Of a DNA stretch of 64,000 nucleotides, positions 17,137-26,559 are shown in pieces; the first letter of the stretch is position 1, and every line of letters begins with the position of its first letter. This DNA comes from Sphingopyxis sp. YF1 (GTDB lineage: Bacteria; Pseudomonadota; Alphaproteobacteria; Sphingomonadales; Sphingomonadaceae): contig NZ_CP033204.1 of assembly GCF_022701295.1 (NCBI RefSeq), positions 2,914,001 through 2,978,000 on the forward strand, given 5' to 3'. The notes below the pieces were generated by a model. The model searched no databases, had not been told where the DNA came from, and was given only the letters and a program-made list of their open reading frames with translations. The translations under genes and the position numbers were made by a program.

Positions 17137-19394
17137 TGCATGGCCTTCGCGATGAGCGTCTTCTGGATTTCCCTGGCACCGCCGAAAATCGTGTTGGCTC
17201 GGCTGTTCAGATAACGTGACGTGAAGCAGTCTTCGGGCTGCGTATCGGGGTTGGCATGGAACGGGCGCCCGGCCGACCACCGTATGGCGTCGGCGCCGAG
17301 AATATCGACCCCGAGTTCCGTTATGGCCTGCTGGGTTTCGCTCACCCTTAGCTTCAGGATCGATGGCGTAGCGGGATGTCCGGCATTGCCGGTCAAGGTG
17401 AGCAGTTCCATCGCATCAAGCGTATCGATAGCTATCGACACGCTCGCAACGCGCCGCCGATAGCTAACGTCATCTCTGCCTCGCTTGACAGCGACCGCAT
17501 CGACATCGCGAAGCAGGGCTCGCTGGGCCGCCGACATGATGTCACCGCCGCGCTCATACTCGAGAAGAAATTTGGCGATTTCCCAACCCTGCCCCTCGAC
17601 GCCAACGAGATACTCCGCGGGGACCCGCACATCATCGAAGAATATCTGGTTCAGTTCGTGATCGCCGCCGATGGTCTCGATAGGACGAATGTCGATTCCC
17701 GGTGCCAGCATGTCGATGAGCAGGAAGGATATCCCTTCGCGGCGTGAGCCCGGGCCTCCCGTCCTTACCAGAGCGGCCATCATCTGCGCCTCATGACCCT
17801 GCGTCGTCCAGATTTTCGTCCCATTGACGATATAATGGTCGCCATCGCGCGTGGCTCGCGTTGTCAGGGCGGCCAAGTCCGATCCGGCGCCGGGTTCCGA
17901 GAACCCCTGGCACCAAAGCTCCTCGCCCGAGACGATCGGCGGGAGAAAACGACTCTTTTGTGCTTCGGTTCCAAAATGAAAAAGCACGGGCCCGACCAGC
18001 GGCAATCCGAGCGGTGACGTGACTGGCGCAAAGCGCTTAGCGCTTTCATGCGCCCAGACGTAGCGCTCAAGCGCAGACCAGCCCGTTCCTCCGAATTCGG
18101 AAGGCCAATTCGGCGCCGACCAGCCCTGATGATGGAGAATATCGTGCCAACGCTGCGCGACCTCAGCCTCGGCATAGACCATTGTCGTCAATTGCTGCGC
18201 CCGCGCCACATCGACATCGAGATGCGTATCGAGCCATCCGCTCACAACATCACGAAACTCTTCCAGGGCAGGCTCGGCGAGCAGTCCGGAGTCCGGACCA
18301 GGCTCGGCGAGATAGGAACCGCACGCCCCGGACCGAAGCAAGGTTGCATACTGATCCAGCGCAGTACCTTCGTCCGGAATGGCACAGCGCAAAGCCATCA
18401 GACGCTTGACCAAGGCGCCGATCCGCAGCTCTTCCGTCACGCCCATGGCGCCATGAAACTGAATGGCGTTATGGGAGACGAGCCGCCCCGCCGCGGCGAC
18501 CTTGGCGATCGCGGCGCAAACGCTTCGGCGGCGCTGCGTCGGCGCGCCCCGAAGGCGAAGAAGCCCTATACGCACGACGCTCCGCGCTTCCTCCAGCGCA
18601 ACCTGCATGTCCGCCAGTGCGTGCTCGACGACCTGAAAACCGCGCAGCGGCCTGCCAAACTGTTGGCGCATCACGCTATAGCTTGTGGTGTCGTGAACCA
18701 GCGCCCCCATCACGCCTACGGCCTCGGCGCAGACCAGTAGGATGTTCAGTTCCTCCGCATGGTCGACCAGCGCGGGATTGCCATCCCGGATATCCATCGA
18801 CTTTCCGATGAAAACATCCTGAAACACGACATCGGCCATATCCGACCCATCGATCGTCGCCACATGTACCCGTTCGACGCCGGGCGCGTCCGCCTCGACG
18901 ACAAAGAGCGCCTCATCGCCACCGTATCTGGCCGCCACCAGGAACACATCAGCGCTCCCTCCTCCCGCGACCGACGTCATGGCACCTCCGATGCGCAAGC
19001 CGTTCTTGCCTGGATAAACGCGCAAATTGTCAGATCTTGCGAACGCGGCGCGTCGGGTACCCGCCGCGACCGCAGCAGCAAGCTCGACCGCCTCTGAACC
19101 GTGACATTGGCGGAGCACATATAGCGGAATGGCCGCTTGCGCGGTGAACGGCTGCACGATTCCCGCTTGGCCAATGGCCTGCGCGATCAGCGCGAGGATC
19201 ACCGGTTCGGCGTCCAGCCCCCCCGCGTCGGCGGGAAGCGGCAGGCCGAGCCATCCCATTTCCGCCATGTCTGACCACAGTACGGCATCATTGGGAGACA
19301 CCCGCCCGCCAGGCGACGCCAACAAGCGGTCCTGCAGGAATCGTTCGGCAACCTCCTGGATCAGGAGCGCTTCGTCGCTGAATGCAAACGTCAT
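17133..19394 (-). CDS. Fused two-domain acyl-CoA dehydrogenase
   Basis: A 753-residue protein made of two acyl-CoA dehydrogenase units in tandem. The first (about residues 1-365) starts FSDEALLIQEVAERFL and has a helical end with GAMGVTEELRIG. The second (about 375-753) contains the flavin/substrate signature WCQGFSEPGAGSDLA, GTKIWTTQGHEA and the C-terminal GGAREIQKTLIAKAM. Ordinary members are about 380 residues and act as homotetramers; fused proteins of this layout, such as FadE34/CasC of steroid and bile-acid side-chain degraders, correspond to the heteromeric alpha2beta2 type. It follows the ligase gene with a 4-bp overlap and should dehydrogenate the CoA ester made by it. Confidence 0.88.
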   Translation of the reverse strand: MTFAFSDEALLIQEVAERFLQDRLLASPGGRVSPNDAVLWSDMAEMGWLGLPLPADAGGLDAEPVILALIAQAIGQAGIVQPFTAQAAIPLYVLRQCHGSEAVELAAAVAAGTRRAAFARSDNLRVYPGKNGLRIGGAMTSVAGGGSADVFLVAARYGGDEALFVVEADAPGVERVHVATIDGSDMADVVFQDVFIGKSMDIRDGNPALVDHAEELNILLVCAEAVGVMGALVHDTTSYSVMRQQFGRPLRGFQVVEHALADMQVALEEARSVVRIGLLRLRGAPTQRRRSVCAAIAKVAAAGRLVSHNAIQFHGAMGVTEELRIGALVKRLMALRCAIPDEGTALDQYATLLRSGACGSYLAEPGPDSGLLAEPALEEFRDVVSGWLDTHLDVDVARAQQLTTMVYAEAEVAQRWHDILHHQGWSAPNWPSEFGGTGWSALERYVWAHESAKRFAPVTSPLGLPLVGPVLFHFGTEAQKSRFLPPIVSGEELWCQGFSEPGAGSDLAALTTRATRDGDHYIVNGTKIWTTQGHEAQMMAALVRTGGPGSRREGISFLLIDMLAPGIDIRPIETIGGDHELNQIFFDDVRVPAEYLVGVEGQGWEIAKFLLEYERGGDIMSAAQRALLRDVDAVAVKRGRDDVSYRRRVASVSIAIDTLDAMELLTLTGNAGHPATPSILKLRVSETQQAITELGVDILGADAIRWSAGRPFHANPDTQPEDCFTSRYLNSRANTIFGGAREIQKTLIAKAMQ

Positions 19395-21082
19395 GACCGC
19401 TCTTCCGTCGGCAGGAGACGAGCATTGGACGATGCTTGTTCAACGGTAATTACGAGCGGCTGACGAAGCGCATCGCGCAGGCGGTCCTTGCGCACCTTGC
19501 CCGATGCCGTTCTTGGAAAATCGTCTATATATTCTATCCGCTCAGGAAACTTCTGTTTAGCAAGGTCGCGCTGGGCAAGAAAATCGGCGATTTCGATGAG
19601 CGACGGCAATTCGGCCCCTTCATGGGCGCGAATGAACGCGGCCACACCTTCTCCCAGACGGGGGTGAGGCATCGAGACGACCGCTGCCTCCAGAATCGCC
19701 GGATGGAGTTCCAGCGCACGCTCGATCTCGACCGGAGAGAGATTCTCCCCGCCGCGGATGATGATATCCTTGAGCCGTCCTGTGACGACGACCGCGTTAT
19801 CTTCCGTGACCATGCCCAGATCGCCGGTACAAAAAAAGCCGTCGGCGTCGATTGCTCGGAGAAACTCGTCATGGTCCGTATAATCGACGAGCATCGCTGG
19901 GCCGCGCGCACGAATTTCACCGACCCGACCGGGGCCAAGCGCCTTGCCATCAGCATCGACAATCCGGACGTCATATCCCACGATTTCACCGTCGGTTTCC
20001 GATGCCAGTGCGCGTTGCCCGGCTTGCAGAAACCCTTTGGTGACCAACGGAATTTCCGTAGCGCCATAGACCCGGAAGGCGACACAACGTTCCGTCACGC
20101 GCGCAGTCTGGAGGATCAATTCCGGCGTAACCGCGGCACCGCCGCAGGCGAACATTCGTAGCGACGGCAGATTACGTCCGAGCCGCGCGGCCTCCTCGAC
20201 AAGCTCCTTAAGGAAAGGCGTGGCACCGATGCTCGCCGTGATCTGATGCGCGTCGATAAGCTCGATGGCGCGCGTTGGTTCCCAACGATCCATCAGGGTG
20301 ACGATGCAGTCGCTCTGGAAAGGCAATTCAAGGCCGAAGGCATAGCCTGTTATGTGCGTCACAGGCGATGCCATCAGCATATTGTCGGTCTCAGCCAATT
20401 CCCAGAAATCGACTGCCGACATCGTGCCATGATCGATACTGTCATGCGTGTGGATCACGCCCTTGGCGGTTCCTGTCGTGCCGGATGTGTAGAGGAGAAG
20501 CTTGTTCGACGCCGGGGAAACCGACGGAAGACTATATGGCAAGATCGCACGTCCCAGCGACCGCAGCCATTCGTAGCCATCCTCCGTATCCTCGCTCGCC
20601 AGGATAGAGCGCACACTGATGACATGTTGCAAGTCTGGAAGATCGCCACGCAATTCGTCGAGCATGGTGCGATAGTTGATCGACCGAAAACTATCCGGGA
20701 TGAAGATCAGCCGACTGCGCGAATTCTGAAGAATGAAACGGAGTTCGGCGCCGCGATAGATGGGGGTCACGGGATTGATCACGAGCCCCGCAGCCGCAGC
20801 CGCCAGATTGATCGCCACCGCCTCTCGCCAGTTAGGAAGCTGAAAACTGATCGTCTCTCCCGGCTGGATCCCAAGCGCTCCAAAGCCCGCCGCAAGTTCT
20901 TCCGCTTCGCTGACAATTTGGGCGTACGTGACCGCGATACCATTGTCGTATAGCGCAACCGCATCAGGCATTGTCCGACGCTTTTCCCACGCCAGTTCGC
21001 TGATCAACCGCGCGTCGGCGTTACCTGCCGCCGCGCTGCGGGCGGTAACCCGTTCCTGCCTGTCCGCATCGTCAGATGTCAT
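19391..21082 (-). CDS. AMP-dependent acyl-CoA synthetase/ligase
   Basis: A 563-residue member of the ANL superfamily. The P-loop-like motif LLYTSGTTGTAKGVIHTHD is near residue 200, YGATEIPL is the A5 motif and GDLGMVTEDNAVVVTGRLKDIIIRGGENLSP the A7/A8 hinge; the catalytic lysine is in TASGKVRKDRLR at about residue 535. It activates a carboxylic acid to its CoA thioester with ATP. Closest in feel to cyclohexanecarboxylate/medium-chain CoA ligases, but the substrate is not assigned. The N-terminal 30 residues are variable, so the start is uncertain by a few codons. Confidence 0.9.
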   Translation of the reverse strand: MTSDDADRQERVTARSAAAGNADARLISELAWEKRRTMPDAVALYDNGIAVTYAQIVSEAEELAAGFGALGIQPGETISFQLPNWREAVAINLAAAAAGLVINPVTPIYRGAELRFILQNSRSRLIFIPDSFRSINYRTMLDELRGDLPDLQHVISVRSILASEDTEDGYEWLRSLGRAILPYSLPSVSPASNKLLLYTSGTTGTAKGVIHTHDSIDHGTMSAVDFWELAETDNMLMASPVTHITGYAFGLELPFQSDCIVTLMDRWEPTRAIELIDAHQITASIGATPFLKELVEEAARLGRNLPSLRMFACGGAAVTPELILQTARVTERCVAFRVYGATEIPLVTKGFLQAGQRALASETDGEIVGYDVRIVDADGKALGPGRVGEIRARGPAMLVDYTDHDEFLRAIDADGFFCTGDLGMVTEDNAVVVTGRLKDIIIRGGENLSPVEIERALELHPAILEAAVVSMPHPRLGEGVAAFIRAHEGAELPSLIEIADFLAQRDLAKQKFPERIEYIDDFPRTASGKVRKDRLRDALRQPLVITVEQASSNARLLPTEERS

Positions 21083-21149
21083 GCCGTCTTGCCGTTTTCC
21101 GTTGTTTTGGGGAAGAGCCGGTACGCGCCGGCCGCGCCTAAAATGGACC

Positions 21150-21935
21150 CTATTCGAAGACTGGCTTACGGCCCTCGCGAAACGCGGTAACCGCCGCCTG
21201 ATGATCGCGACTGAGATTCGTCACCGCCTCATAAGCAAGCCCCGCGTCCAGCATCTGGTCAGCGAGCTGCTTCAGTCCAATATTCACTGTCGCCTTCGTC
21301 CAACGAATCGCTTTTTGGGCCCCGGCGGCGAGACGCACGGCAAGCGTCGAGACCTCGCCTGGAAGCGCTTCAAGACTGCAGACATGGTTTACCAAGCCGA
21401 TGCGTTCAGCGTCCGCCGCTTTGAGAAGATCGCCCGTCAGCAGATATTCCTTCGCGCGCGCATATCCCACGAGCTGAGGCCAGATGACCGCGCCGCCGTC
21501 GGCAGCAACCAGTCCCATGGCGACATGCGGATCGCCGATCTTGGCCGTATCCGCCATGAAGGTGATGTCGCAAAACAAGGCGAGCGTGGCGCCCAGGCCC
21601 GTGGCGTGACCGTTGATCTGACCGATTATCGGCTTCTCGCAGTCGAGCATCGACAGGATGATTTCCTTGGCCTCGCGGATCGTTCGCTCAAATATCCGCG
21701 GATCGTCGATCATCTCCTGCATCCACTCGATGTCGCCTCCGGCCGAGAAGGCCTTGCCAGCTCCCGTCAGAATGATGACCCGGACATCGGGAGAACGTTC
21801 GAGTTCGCGAAATACGAGGGACAGCTCCGCGTGCATGACCGCACCCGCCGCATTCAAACGGTCGGGTCGGTTGAGCATGACTGTCGCAATCCCATTTGGA
21901 TCTATTTCGACCGAAAGCTGGGAGTAGCTCACCAT
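21150..21935 (-). CDS. Crotonase-superfamily protein lacking both hydratase glutamates
   Basis: A 261-residue enoyl-CoA hydratase/isomerase-fold protein. The CoA-binding oxyanion loop AGKAFSAGGDIEWM is at about residues 58-71. In canonical hydratases the catalytic glutamates are in GGGCELA and QPE; here the matching segments read GLGATLA and GDPHVAMG, so both are replaced (Thr and His). A LVAADGGAVIWP segment follows, with an Asp that could act instead, as in other crotonase subfamilies. It overlaps the Rieske gene by 7 bp. The reaction may be isomerisation, hydrolysis or C-C chemistry rather than plain hydration. Confidence 0.85.
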   Translation of the reverse strand: MVSYSQLSVEIDPNGIATVMLNRPDRLNAAGAVMHAELSLVFRELERSPDVRVIILTGAGKAFSAGGDIEWMQEMIDDPRIFERTIREAKEIILSMLDCEKPIIGQINGHATGLGATLALFCDITFMADTAKIGDPHVAMGLVAADGGAVIWPQLVGYARAKEYLLTGDLLKAADAERIGLVNHVCSLEALPGEVSTLAVRLAAGAQKAIRWTKATVNIGLKQLADQMLDAGLAYEAVTNLSRDHQAAVTAFREGRKPVFE

Positions 21936-23311
21936 TTTTCTCCATCAAGATAGCGGTCGATCTCGCGGTGAAAGTGACGGACCCGCTGCTCTTGTTCGCT
22001 AAGCCGTGCTCCTCGAAAGCCGCGGCTGTGCATGCCCGCCTGGACAAATGGGATCATGCGTCCATCTTGCTCGAGCACCGGACCGACGCCGCCATCGCCC
22101 CGCGTCAGATAACGCCGTTGCGGCCGCGTAGACCCCGTGCAGTCCGTTCCCTCTTCGACTCCCATATAGGCCGGGATTTGGATAGCGGGGTCGCGGATCG
22201 GGTGGATGAGTACTGTAACATCATAGATCATCTTTTCCGGATCGCTCTCGTGCGGGCGGAACCGCTGGACCAAGGCGCCTTCGGGATGGATATTAAAGGT
22301 CACGTTCGGAAATGCGAAATATGCCCAATCGTCCGTCATCTGGTTGAGCGCATAATCGCCGGCGGTCGGGCCGAGACGATCGGACAACTTCATCTTGGCT
22401 TTCTGGACGGCCTCGCGAACATCGCCTGCCGCTTTTCCAAAGCCTTCCGGGTCAATGCCAACCTCCGCGAGCATGCCTGCAAGAAAATCGTTCACGCTGT
22501 CCTGATCCTCATGGCGCGGACTGACCGCACCAAACTTCATGAGCATCCGGCTCATTCCGTGTTCGTACAGATCCCATTGCTGGTGATAATCGTCATAGAA
22601 AGGCAGAATTTCCGGATGAATCGCGTGGACGTGATAGCTTTCCAGAAATGCGTCGACGACCGTCTTCCAATTGGCAGGCCATTCAACCTCGACATCCTTG
22701 ACGGTCACCATATCTTCGAGCCGATAGACGGCCAGATGCGGCTCCAGCACGCCGAGAAATTCGGCAAGCGGAGGCGCCTTTTCGTCCATGCAAAGAAATA
22801 CGAAGCCTCCCCAGACGTCATGGCGCACTTTCGAGAGATCGAGCGAGCCCTCTAGAACTTCGGGACGAAAGGTTTCCCGATCGGTGATGTCGCAGATTGC
22901 GCCGTTCACCGTCCATGCCCAGCTGTGATAGCGGCATCGGATTTCCTTCAGATTGCCAAAGTCCGACGCGACAAGACGGGCGCCGCGGTGCTGGCACACA
23001 TTATACATTACCCGGATTTCGCGATCGGTGCCGCGCACGACGAGAAAGGACTCCGATCCGACATTGAAACGGAAGAAATCACCTGGCTCCGGAATATCGG
23101 AAACGCGCCCCGCGAGCAGCCAGGTCCTGGTCCAGAGCTCGCTCCATTCGCGTCGCATGAAGGCCGGGTCAAAATAACGCTGCGGCTCCACAAGGCCGGT
23201 TCCATTGTCGACATAGGGCGCCTTGGCTTCGAACGAACCATCGACCGATTTCTCGTTCAGCAACCAGCCCTTGCGATAGTCGTAGCTACCTGCCTTACAA
23301 TCGCCCGCCAT
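21929..23311 (-). CDS. Rieske non-heme iron oxygenase, large (alpha) subunit
   Basis: A 460-residue oxygenase from the ATG at 23311, which has a GGGAGAGAG ribosome site. The Rieske 2Fe-2S centre is CQHRGARLV (CxH) and CRYHSW (CxxH), around residues 93-117. The mononuclear iron site is in NWKTVVDAFLESYHVHAIH (about 220-240). It hydroxylates an aromatic or alicyclic ring. No small subunit, ferredoxin or reductase gene is adjacent, so electrons must come from partners encoded elsewhere. As the first gene of the minus-strand catabolic train it probably performs an early step. Confidence 0.9.
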   Translation of the reverse strand: MAGDCKAGSYDYRKGWLLNEKSVDGSFEAKAPYVDNGTGLVEPQRYFDPAFMRREWSELWTRTWLLAGRVSDIPEPGDFFRFNVGSESFLVVRGTDREIRVMYNVCQHRGARLVASDFGNLKEIRCRYHSWAWTVNGAICDITDRETFRPEVLEGSLDLSKVRHDVWGGFVFLCMDEKAPPLAEFLGVLEPHLAVYRLEDMVTVKDVEVEWPANWKTVVDAFLESYHVHAIHPEILPFYDDYHQQWDLYEHGMSRMLMKFGAVSPRHEDQDSVNDFLAGMLAEVGIDPEGFGKAAGDVREAVQKAKMKLSDRLGPTAGDYALNQMTDDWAYFAFPNVTFNIHPEGALVQRFRPHESDPEKMIYDVTVLIHPIRDPAIQIPAYMGVEEGTDCTGSTRPQRRYLTRGDGGVGPVLEQDGRMIPFVQAGMHSRGFRGARLSEQEQRVRHFHREIDRYLDGEKW

Positions 23312-23431
23312 TTCTCTCTCCCGCGCGTTTTTTCGCATCCGGGTTGCAGATTGACAAAAGCCGGACGAAAGTCACAGGGATAATCGAGCAAACCAACCTT
23401 GCGCGATATGCACTAATCGAGCGGGAGTATC

Positions 23432-24328
23432 ATGGATCATCTTTTAGCCATGCGGCTGTTCGCGAGTTCGGTCGAGCTTGGCAGCTTCTCGCGCGCCGCC
23501 GCGCAGCATAATTTACAGGCTTCGTCGGTCTCGCGCTATATTTCCAATCTCGAGCAGAGTTTGGGCACGTCGCTCTTTCGCCGCTCGACACGACAATTGC
23601 TCCTCACCGACGCAGGTTCCGCCTTCTACGAGCGGGCAAGAACCATCCTTGACGAAGTTGCCGACGCCTGGCGGCTGGCAAGTGCAAGCTCCGCCGATGT
23701 CATTGGCTCGCTGACCGTCTGGGCGCCACAAGAGTTTGGGATGGTACGCCTCAATGCCCTCATCCCGCAGTTCATGAACCAGTATCCGGGATTGAGCGTC
23801 GACCTAACGTTGGGCGAAAAAGAAAGCGAACTGTCTTCAGCCAAATATGACGTGGCGATCCATATCGGCGAGCCAGCAGACTCACGATTTTACGCTCATC
23901 GTTTCGCGCGCAATCAATATGTCATATGCTGCGCGCCGTCTTATCTGGAGCTGGTCGAGGAACCCGCATTCCCTAGCGCGCTAAGCGAGCAGAACTGCCT
24001 GGTCCATACCGGTCGCAAGATATGGCAATTCAGCTCCGCAAAAAGCAGCGTCGATATTTCGGTCGAGGTTTCGGGAAACTTCCGCGCCAACCTGCTGTCC
24101 CCCATACTCGACGCCGCCATTGCAGGGGGCGGCTTTGCGCGACTACCGTCATGGCTCGCCAGCCCCTATCTGGAATCTGGCCAACTCACGACGGTTCTCG
24201 AAAAATACCAGGTGAAATGCGACGATTCCGTCATTTATGGCCTGTATCCGGAAAAACGAAGCATCTCTCCAAAAATACGGGCATTTATCGACTTCCTGAC
24301 CGAGCGCTTCGTCGGGATTGCACAATAA
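23432..24328 (+). CDS. LysR-family transcriptional regulator
   Basis: A 298-residue regulator. The N-terminal winged helix-turn-helix (about 1-60) reads MRLFASSVELGSFSRAAAQHNLQASSVSRYISNLE in pieces typical of LysR; the rest is a periplasmic-binding-like effector domain. It is divergent from the Rieske oxygenase gene with a 120-bp intergenic region, the classic arrangement for a LysR activator of a catabolic operon that is controlled by a pathway metabolite. It also lies directly upstream of the P450 gene. Confidence 0.92.
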   Translation: MDHLLAMRLFASSVELGSFSRAAAQHNLQASSVSRYISNLEQSLGTSLFRRSTRQLLLTDAGSAFYERARTILDEVADAWRLASASSADVIGSLTVWAPQEFGMVRLNALIPQFMNQYPGLSVDLTLGEKESELSSAKYDVAIHIGEPADSRFYAHRFARNQYVICCAPSYLELVEEPAFPSALSEQNCLVHTGRKIWQFSSAKSSVDISVEVSGNFRANLLSPILDAAIAGGGFARLPSWLASPYLESGQLTTVLEKYQVKCDDSVIYGLYPEKRSISPKIRAFIDFLTERFVGIAQ

Positions 24329-24454
24329 TCGCGCCACAATCATGCGCTTTTCGCAAAACTACTTTGCCCCATTAATGGGTGGCCGAACGCAATGACGCTC
24401 AGCATGATAGCCTGATGTACGCGAACCAAAACGCGCCAGATGGGAGAATATGAC

Positions 24455-25687
24455 ATGGACCGAGCGCCCGAACCTACGAGCTTCGTCGATCCCGAGGTAC
24501 AGCGTTGCCCTTTTCCCCATTATGATCGCCTTCGGGCCGCAGCTCCAGTGTATCGGGACTCCTCGACTGGCTTCGACATGCTGATGCGATACGGCGACGT
24601 TCGCAAAGCCACAGCAGATACAACGCATTTTTCAAGTAAAGCGGGTCAAATTTCTGTTCGCGACGGGTCGCCGGTGGCGGAAAAGGTCCGACAAATCTAT
24701 GCAGCAGAAGGTTGGCTGCCCGTCCACTCACTGGTCAACAATGACCCGCCGGACCATGGCCGCTTTCGGGCCTTTGTGGACAAGGCCTTCCTGCCAAGAC
24801 ATGTGAGGGCAATAGAACCGTATATCCGCGCCACTGCCGAAGAGTTGTGCCGTTCCATGCCGGACGGCGTCGCATTCGATTTGATACCGGGGTTTTCACT
24901 ACGACTTCCGTTGATGGTGATCTCGCACGAGCTGGGTGTTCCCGCGTCTGACCTTGATCGATGGAATGCATGGGCGATGATTCTGCTCGAGCAGATGAAT
25001 CCTGATCTTGCGCCCGAGCGCGAGTTGGAACTAACCCACCAGGTATGCGAGATGCAGCAATATCTCGCTCGACGTATCGCGGAGGTTCGCGCAGCACCAG
25101 GGACGAATTTGCTCACCCATCTCGTTCTGGCGGCGGACGAAGGCCAGATGACGATGGCGGAGCTTCTGAGTGTCATTCAGATGCTTGTCCCCGCCGGGCA
25201 TGAGACAACCGCCAACGCCATCTCGGCCGGCGTGCGGCGTCTTGCGGAAACTCCTGACTTGCAAGCCAAACTGCGCGCGAATCCCAGCAGGATCCCCGCC
25301 TATTGCGAGGAGGTTCTCCGGCTGGACGCGCCCATTCAGGGACTATTCCGCCGCGCCGTCAGCGATACGGAGATCGATGGTTGCCCGATCTGGGCCGGAA
25401 ATACCGTTGTATTAAGCTGGGGCGCGGCAAATCGTGACCCGGACAAATTTCCCGACCCTTCGAGACTTGATCTGGAAAGGCGAAATGCAAACCAGCATCT
25501 CAGCTTTGGTGCAGGCGCCCATTTCTGCGTAGGCAACCAGTTAGCGCGGGCCGAGATGCGAATTGCTTTCGAGACGATGCTGGCGACCTTCCGTTCAATC
25601 CAAATCGCTCCGGACATTGGCGTTGCTTCAGCGCCACATTTCTTCGCTTTTGGCCATTCTACGCTCGGCGTCATCGTCGAGCGCTGA
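24455..25687 (+). CDS. Cytochrome P450
   Basis: A soluble bacterial P450 of 410 residues; the ATG at 24455 has a GGGAGA site seven bases upstream and was preferred to an ATG at 24440. The I-helix motif is VPAGHETTANAI (about residue 247), the ExxR pair EEVLRLDAP (about 285) and the heme loop FGAGAHFCVGNQLAR (about 352, with the cysteine ligand). It probably hydroxylates the pathway substrate or a side chain; its redox partners are not encoded here. It is followed after 44 bp by an SDR gene, a common pair for hydroxylation and oxidation. Confidence 0.93.
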   Translation: MDRAPEPTSFVDPEVQRCPFPHYDRLRAAAPVYRDSSTGFDMLMRYGDVRKATADTTHFSSKAGQISVRDGSPVAEKVRQIYAAEGWLPVHSLVNNDPPDHGRFRAFVDKAFLPRHVRAIEPYIRATAEELCRSMPDGVAFDLIPGFSLRLPLMVISHELGVPASDLDRWNAWAMILLEQMNPDLAPERELELTHQVCEMQQYLARRIAEVRAAPGTNLLTHLVLAADEGQMTMAELLSVIQMLVPAGHETTANAISAGVRRLAETPDLQAKLRANPSRIPAYCEEVLRLDAPIQGLFRRAVSDTEIDGCPIWAGNTVVLSWGAANRDPDKFPDPSRLDLERRNANQHLSFGAGAHFCVGNQLARAEMRIAFETMLATFRSIQIAPDIGVASAPHFFAFGHSTLGVIVER

Positions 25688-25731
25688 CTGGCTACGCGCC
25701 TGATCGCACTCCAATCTTGAAGAGAAATTTC

Positions 25732-26490
25732 ATGACTCTGACACTCGAGCCTGGCTTTTGTGCCATCGTGACCGGTGCGTCGTCCGGTATAGGCAAAGCC
25801 ATTGCAGATCGTTTTCTCATCGCAGGCGCCCTTGTAATCGGCGCCGATCTGAACATTGACGACGGCGCTGTCCCGTCGGAGAGATTCAGACCAGTCCGCA
25901 TGGATGTCAGCGACGAGGGCGCTTGGAGGAATATTGTCGATGAAGCGGCCTCGCTGCACGGCAGACTGGATGCGGTGGTGAATGTCGCCGGAATCCTGTC
26001 CTCAGGCAGCATAGAGGAGATGGCTCCGGATCAACTCATGCGGATGCTGGATGTGAATACGAAGAGTGTATTCGTCGCCTGCCAGGAAGCCATACGCGCC
26101 ATGAAGAAGCATCCGGGCGACAAATCCATTATAAACATCGCATCTGCGAATGCCGTGAAGGCGCAGTCATGGACATCAGGCTATGCGGCCTCCAAAGCAG
26201 CGGTGCTGTCGCTCACCCGGACCACGGCACTCCATTGCGCGGAACAAGGTTACGATATCCGCGTCAACGCAATCCTTCCAGGAATCGTGCGAACGCCGAT
26301 GGTCGAGACCTTGTTGGCGCAGGCCTCCGACCCGAAAGCGGCGCTTGCCGACCTCGAACGCTTCCATCCCACCGGGCGGCTACTTGAGCCAAATGAAATA
26401 GCAGATGTGGCGCTTTTCCTTGCATCACCTCTAGCCCGCGGGATTACCGGAGCCGGTATCGCAGTGGATTGCGGCATGACGGCTGGTTGA
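25732..26490 (+). CDS. SDR-family oxidoreductase
   Basis: A 252-residue short-chain dehydrogenase starting at the ATG at 25732 (AAGAGAAA upstream). The cofactor site is TGASSGIGKA, the active-site residues are in SANAVKAQSW and YAASKAAV, and the end GAGIAVDCGMTAG is typical. It is downstream of the P450 on the same strand, so it probably oxidises the alcohol made by the P450 or a related intermediate. The gene ends 20-70 bp from the IS3 remnant that marks the border with the mobile region. Confidence 0.9.
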   Translation: MTLTLEPGFCAIVTGASSGIGKAIADRFLIAGALVIGADLNIDDGAVPSERFRPVRMDVSDEGAWRNIVDEAASLHGRLDAVVNVAGILSSGSIEEMAPDQLMRMLDVNTKSVFVACQEAIRAMKKHPGDKSIINIASANAVKAQSWTSGYAASKAAVLSLTRTTALHCAEQGYDIRVNAILPGIVRTPMVETLLAQASDPKAALADLERFHPTGRLLEPNEIADVALFLASPLARGITGAGIAVDCGMTAG

Positions 26491-26559
26491 AGTCGCACTG
26501 CAAAGCCCAATTTGCAAAAGCAGGACGCAGGTCCTCACGCCAGGTGAGAGCGCCAACCC

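Noticed and set aside
21150..21935. Canonical enoyl-CoA hydratase
   Set aside because: Both catalytic glutamates are replaced, so the fold is kept but not the hydratase chemistry.
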